A DNA stretch of 16,109 bases from an uncultured Flavobacterium sp. (GTDB lineage: Bacteria; Bacteroidota; Bacteroidia; Flavobacteriales; Flavobacteriaceae), in contig NZ_CAMLMK010000066.1 of assembly GCF_946481155.1 (NCBI RefSeq), forward strand, positions 1 through 16,109. Reading direction: 5' to 3'. The notes beneath the pieces were generated by a model. That model was not told the origin of the DNA, did no database searches, and saw nothing but the letters and a program-made list of their open reading frames with translations. Position 1 is the first letter of the stretch, and each line of letters begins with the position of its first letter. This document shows, in pieces, positions 13,533 through 16,109 of the stretch. Made by a program: the position numbers and the translations under genes.

Positions 13533-14996
13533 ATGAGCCAGGAAGTAAGAAACCTTGAGCCTAAACAGCTTTGGAATAAATTCGCCGACCTGAATGCCGT
13601 GCCGCGACCGTCTAAAAAAGAAGAACGCGTTATTGCATTTATGATGGATTTCGGAAAAAAATTAGGACTTGAAACCATAAAAGATGAAGTAGGAAACGTA
13701 ATCATCAAGAAACCGGCTTCGGCAGGAATGGAAAACCGCAAAACCATTGTGATGCAGTCGCATCTGGATATGGTTCACCAAAAAAATAACGACACCAATT
13801 TCGATTTCGATACGCAAGGGATTGAAATGTATGTCGATGGCGACTGGGTTCGTGCAAAAGGAACTACGCTTGGCGCGGATAACGGGCTGGGGGTAGCGAC
13901 AATCATGGCGATTCTGGAAAGCAAGGATATTAAACACCCGGCAATCGAAGCGTTATTTACTATTGACGAAGAAACCGGAATGACAGGTGCCATGGGATTA
14001 AAAGGCGGTTTGCTTAACGGCGAAATCCTTTTAAATCTTGATACGGAAGAAGACGACGAAATCGATATCGGATGCGCTGGTGGGGTTGATGTTACTGCAA
14101 CAAGAAATTACAGTGAAGAAGAAGTTCCGGCAGATTCAGTAGGATATACTATTACCGTAAAAGGATTAAATGGCGGTCACTCCGGAATGGACATCGATAA
14201 AGGTTTGGGTAACGCCAACAAAATCATGAACCGCTTGTTATTTGACGGATTTGAAAACTTCGGATTACAGATTTCGGAAATCAACGGTGGAAGTTTACGT
14301 AATGCGATTCCTCGTGAGAGTGTTGCCAAAGTAATCATTGCAGGAATCTATGACGAAGCTTTCGTATTCGACATGCAGGAAATCATCAACGATATAAAGT
14401 TTGAATTCAAAACAACAGAACCAAAACTGACGATTGAAATCGAGAAATCGGATTTGCCTTCAAAAGTTATGGATTTGGGTGTTCAGGAAGGTTTGCTTCG
14501 GGCTATTTATGCTGCACATAACGGAGTGTACCGTATGAGTGCCGATATGGAAAACCTTGTGGAAACTTCGAATAACATCGCAAGAATTATTGTGAAAGAT
14601 GGCGAGATTTCTATTCAGAATTTGACGCGTTCCTCTGTGGAGAGCTCTAAATTTGATTTGGCAAATGCTTTGCGTTCGGCGTTTGAATTGTTCGGATGCG
14701 AAGTAACTTTTACAGGGTCGTACCCAGGCTGGACACCAAACGTTTCGTCTCCGATTTTAGATGTGCTGACCGATATTTACGAAAAGCAAAACGCCACAAA
14801 GCCTCACGTCGTAGCTTGTCACGCAGGACTGGAGTGCGGTATCTTAGGGACAAATTATCCGGATATGGATATGATTTCCTTTGGTCCGACCATCAAAGGT
14901 GCGCATAGCCCGGACGAAAGAGCTTCGATTTCTTCCGCACAGAAATACTGGAAATTCGTAATGGAAATCCTGGAGAATATTCCGATGAAGAACTAA
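13533..14996 (+). CDS. pepD: Aminoacyl-histidine dipeptidase (peptidase D, M20 family)
   Basis: PepD is a cytoplasmic di-zinc exopeptidase cleaving dipeptides such as Xaa-His. At 487 residues it has the usual length for the M20C subfamily. Expected metal and catalytic positions are visible: SHLDMV with His77 and catalytic Asp79, GADNGLG with bridging Asp116, IDEETGMTGA with catalytic Glu146 and metal ligand Glu147, NLDTEE with Asp170, the lid-domain GGHSGMD (His216), HAGLECG near 430 and GAHSPDE near 458. The lid/dimerisation insert spans about 190-385. It has its own promoter and ends in a clear terminator, so it is probably a single-gene unit. Confidence 0.93.
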   Translation: MSQEVRNLEPKQLWNKFADLNAVPRPSKKEERVIAFMMDFGKKLGLETIKDEVGNVIIKKPASAGMENRKTIVMQSHLDMVHQKNNDTNFDFDTQGIEMYVDGDWVRAKGTTLGADNGLGVATIMAILESKDIKHPAIEALFTIDEETGMTGAMGLKGGLLNGEILLNLDTEEDDEIDIGCAGGVDVTATRNYSEEEVPADSVGYTITVKGLNGGHSGMDIDKGLGNANKIMNRLLFDGFENFGLQISEINGGSLRNAIPRESVAKVIIAGIYDEAFVFDMQEIINDIKFEFKTTEPKLTIEIEKSDLPSKVMDLGVQEGLLRAIYAAHNGVYRMSADMENLVETSNNIARIIVKDGEISIQNLTRSSVESSKFDLANALRSAFELFGCEVTFTGSYPGWTPNVSSPILDVLTDIYEKQNATKPHVVACHAGLECGILGTNYPDMDMISFGPTIKGAHSPDERASISSAQKYWKFVMEILENIPMKN

Positions 14997-15021
14997 GAAT
15001 CACTTCTTTAAATACATTGAA

Positions 15022-15050
15022 AACCTGTTTAGAAATAAACGGGTTTTTTT
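15022..15050 (+). terminator. Rho-independent terminator of pepD
   Basis: AACCTGTTTA (15022-15031) pairs with TAAACGGGTT (15036-15045), 10 bp with one G-U pair around a stable GAAA tetraloop, followed by T's to 15050. It lies 26 bp after the stop. Confidence 0.9.
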
Positions 15051-15118
15051 ATGAAATAATCTGTAGGAAAAGATATAATTTTATGCGATTTTACGTTATA
15101 ATGAAAACTTCTTTTGAA

Positions 15119-16109
15119 ATGAAAAAACTGCTTCTCCTGGGCTTAATTTCGGTATTCTTTTTTTCGTGTTCCGATAAGGTTGAAAATGTTGAAAGAGCCT
15201 TTTATTATTGGAAGAGCGATGGTTATAGTTTTTCTGATAAGGAGGATTCCCTTGTCGATAAATTAAAAGTGAAAAAAATCTATATAAAATTTTTCGAAGT
15301 GGATCATAGCGACGCGATGGGGAATTACCCGATTTCTAAGACGGAAATGCATTTTTACAGACGTGACAGCCTGAATATTGTGCCAACGGTGTATTTAAGA
15401 AATGCAGTTTTTATTAAAGCAAGTAAAGGGAGTCTGGATACTTTGGCCGATAACGTAAATTTTTTGATTGATAAATATTGTAAAGAAAGATACGAAAGGC
15501 AATTGCCGGTAAAGGAATTCCAGATGGATTGCGACTGGACATTAAAATCAAAAGATAATTATTTCTATTTTCTGAAGAAACTTAAAGTAATATCAAAGAA
15601 GGAAATCAGCTGTACGCTTCGGTTGTATCCTTATAAATATCCTGATAAGATGGGAGTTCCGCCTGTTGATAAGGCTACGTTAATGTGTTATAACCTGATA
15701 AATCCACTTGGAGATAAAGATAAGAATTCGATACTCGATCTTAACGAACTGGAAAGTTACCTGAAGCAAGGGAAAAAATATCCATTGCATTTGGATATTG
15801 CCTTGCCGGTCTATTCCTGGATGCAGGTGTATCAGAACGAGCAGTTTTCAAAGGTTATTTATACGGATGTTAAAGACGCAAAAAAAATCCTGAAGCCACT
15901 AAAGCCATTATGGTATGAAGTAACTAAGGATACCGTAGTTGAAGAAACTTATCTGCGGGTGGGGGACAAAATTAAATTTGAAGAAGTTACGGCCGATAAG
16001 ATTCAAAAAGCAATATCCATTATCAAAAGCAATGTGAAGTTTGATGAAAACACCACAGTTACTTTATTCCATTTAGATGAACAGCAATTAAGCAATTATT
16101 CCAATGAAG
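15119..16109 (+). CDS. Partial lipoprotein with TIM-barrel-like motifs (runs off the edge)
   Basis: The frame is open from 15119 to the window end, at least 330 residues with no stop, so the gene is cut by the edge. Residues 1-17 form a lipoprotein signal: MKK, a leucine/phenylalanine core and the lipobox FFSC, with Cys17 as anchor. An in-frame ATG at 15101 would add six residues and spoil the signal, so I chose 15119. Later segments read like a barrel fold: KKIYIKFFEV (strand), VPTVYLRN (strand), QMDCDWT (135-141, acidic strand end), ISCTLRLYPYK (strand) and LMCYNL (189-193). The order, with an acidic strand end followed by a CTLRL strand and an M-x-YN strand, recalls glycoside-hydrolase-like barrels such as DUF3142. 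That link is inference; no enzyme activity is claimed. Confidence 0.75.
   Translation, partial: MKKLLLLGLISVFFFSCSDKVENVERAFYYWKSDGYSFSDKEDSLVDKLKVKKIYIKFFEVDHSDAMGNYPISKTEMHFYRRDSLNIVPTVYLRNAVFIKASKGSLDTLADNVNFLIDKYCKERYERQLPVKEFQMDCDWTLKSKDNYFYFLKKLKVISKKEISCTLRLYPYKYPDKMGVPPVDKATLMCYNLINPLGDKDKNSILDLNELESYLKQGKKYPLHLDIALPVYSWMQVYQNEQFSKVIYTDVKDAKKILKPLKPLWYEVTKDTVVEETYLRVGDKIKFEEVTADKIQKAISIIKSNVKFDENTTVTLFHLDEQQLSNYSNE

Overview
The window reads as chromosomal core DNA of a Bacteroidota bacterium, most likely a Flavobacterium or close relative. The support is low GC with A/T-rich spacers, several matches to the Bacteroidota -7 promoter element TAnnTTTG, few Shine-Dalgarno sequences, a flavobacterial-type DnaJ with a reduced zinc region, a DUF3810 protein and a TIGR01777 epimerase. 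I see no integrase, transposase, CRISPR array, tRNA, rRNA or phage gene, and no spacer longer than about 250 bases.

Layout. Bases 1-717 hold a small secreted protein on the minus strand, flanked by two copies (93% identical over 83 bp) of its own promoter region; this suggests a tandem gene family continuing left of the window. Bases 718-2158 hold a hotdog-fold DUF4442 protein and a TIGR01777 epimerase. This unit converges at a bidirectional terminator on a YceI-family lipoprotein (2223-2888, minus). Bases 3077-4784 are the chaperone operon grpE-dnaJ, ending in a good terminator. Bases 4916-9144 are five co-directional genes: a NatAB-type ABC ATPase and permease, a sigma-54 activator/response regulator with no DNA-binding domain, and a one-domain DEAD-box-like protein, closed by a perfect bidirectional hairpin terminator (four genes of clear identity class plus that terminal half-helicase make up the run as ATPase, permease, regulator and half-helicase). 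Bases 9191-10340 (minus) are an ECF sigma factor followed 13 bp later by a four-helix membrane protein that may be its partner. Bases 10589-11893 encode a type II NADH dehydrogenase, converging on a DUF3810 HExxH membrane protein (11961-13022, minus). Bases 13117-14996 hold a thioredoxin-like [2Fe-2S] protein and the M20 dipeptidase PepD. A partial lipoprotein with a possible TIM-barrel fold runs off the right edge from 15119.

How the genes fit together. Most of the window is envelope and housekeeping function: protein folding (GrpE recharges and DnaJ stimulates DnaK, which is not in the window), export, NADH oxidation feeding quinone, and peptide turnover. Two regulatory units stand out: the ECF sigma/membrane protein pair, and the activator without a helix-turn-helix that precedes the half-helicase.

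The least explained signals are the duplicated promoter with the 21-residue-periodic secreted protein, the activator/half-helicase pair, three AAATGAC boxes upstream of grpE, and four spacers built from different short degenerate repeats. Nothing here amounts to a clear new defence or mobile system.
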